Positions 63,928 to 64,000 of a stretch of 64,000 nucleotides of DNA are shown here, piece by piece. A program made the translations under genes and the position numbers. Source of the stretch: Branchiostoma belcheri (lineage: Eukaryota; Chordata; Leptocardii; Amphioxiformes; Branchiostomatidae); contig NW_017802869.1 of assembly GCF_001625305.1 (NCBI RefSeq), positions 228,445 to 292,444 of the forward strand, given 5' to 3'. How positions within the stretch are numbered: the first letter of the stretch is position 1; each line of letters starts with the position of its first letter. The notes beneath the pieces were generated by a model that saw only the letters and a list, made by a program, of their open reading frames with translations, did not search any database and had not been told where the DNA came from.

Positions 63928-64000
63928 TGCTGTAGCCAGAAACGTGCTTTATCCAGACACATGCTCTGGCAGGGTTCTGGATAGTCCACGCGTATCCAGA
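63928..64000 (+). mobile_element. Family-1 foldback element cut by the window end
   Basis: CTGTAGCCAGAAACGTGCTTT, ATCCAGACACATGCTCTGGC, AGGGTTCTGGATAGTCCACG, CGTATCCAGA at the last base. Confidence 0.85.

Overview
The window looks like nuclear DNA of an invertebrate chordate, most likely a cephalochordate (amphioxus, Branchiostoma). This is an inference. Genes are split into many small exons with GT-AG introns. One gene is a near-complete GABA transporter (SLC6A1/GAT1 type). Introns are crowded with short foldback elements, tRNA-derived SINEs and minisatellites. There are no operons, bacterial genes or viral genes. Almost every long open frame that is not a spliced exon is a translated repeat.

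Layout. 1-5 kb: two tandem arrays built from the ends of foldback elements, plus a CA microsatellite. 5.6-6.1 kb: a minus-strand exon for a two-pass membrane protein with a PPxY motif. 7.6-14.4 kb: repeats, including an element-derived satellite and a nested insertion whose empty site is also present. 14.8-16.1 kb: two small minus-strand membrane-protein ORFs with acidic tails. 17.5-18.8 kb: three candidate exons of a small cysteine-rich secreted protein. 21.5-35.4 kb: three tandem minus-strand paralogues of a METTL21-type protein-lysine methyltransferase (A 21470-24188, B 25420-30502, C 32319-35415). 39.6-60.1 kb: one 15-exon minus-strand SLC6A1-like gene (635 codons, all splice phases consistent). 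60-64 kb: its upstream region.

The recurrent unexplained feature is tandem duplication of exon edges. At many exons, the last or first 15-90 bases together with the adjoining splice site and some intron are copied 2-9 times into the intron or upstream DNA. It is visible at one or both edges of eight exons of the transporter, at all three methyltransferase genes and at four other candidate genes. From memory, minisatellites overlapping exon/intron junctions were reported at the amphioxus Adh locus under the name 'mirages'; that should be verified. What stands out here is the density, the variety of unit lengths and the potential extra splice sites.

Two other themes deserve attention. The termini of foldback elements have repeatedly been amplified into satellites. 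Methyltransferase A has an extra intron splitting the catalytic [DE]xx[YF] signature, flanked by a short duplication containing AGGT, as expected for recent intron gain. The methyltransferases (cytosolic protein modification) and the transporter (plasma-membrane GABA uptake) have no evident functional link; they are simply neighbours on the same strand.
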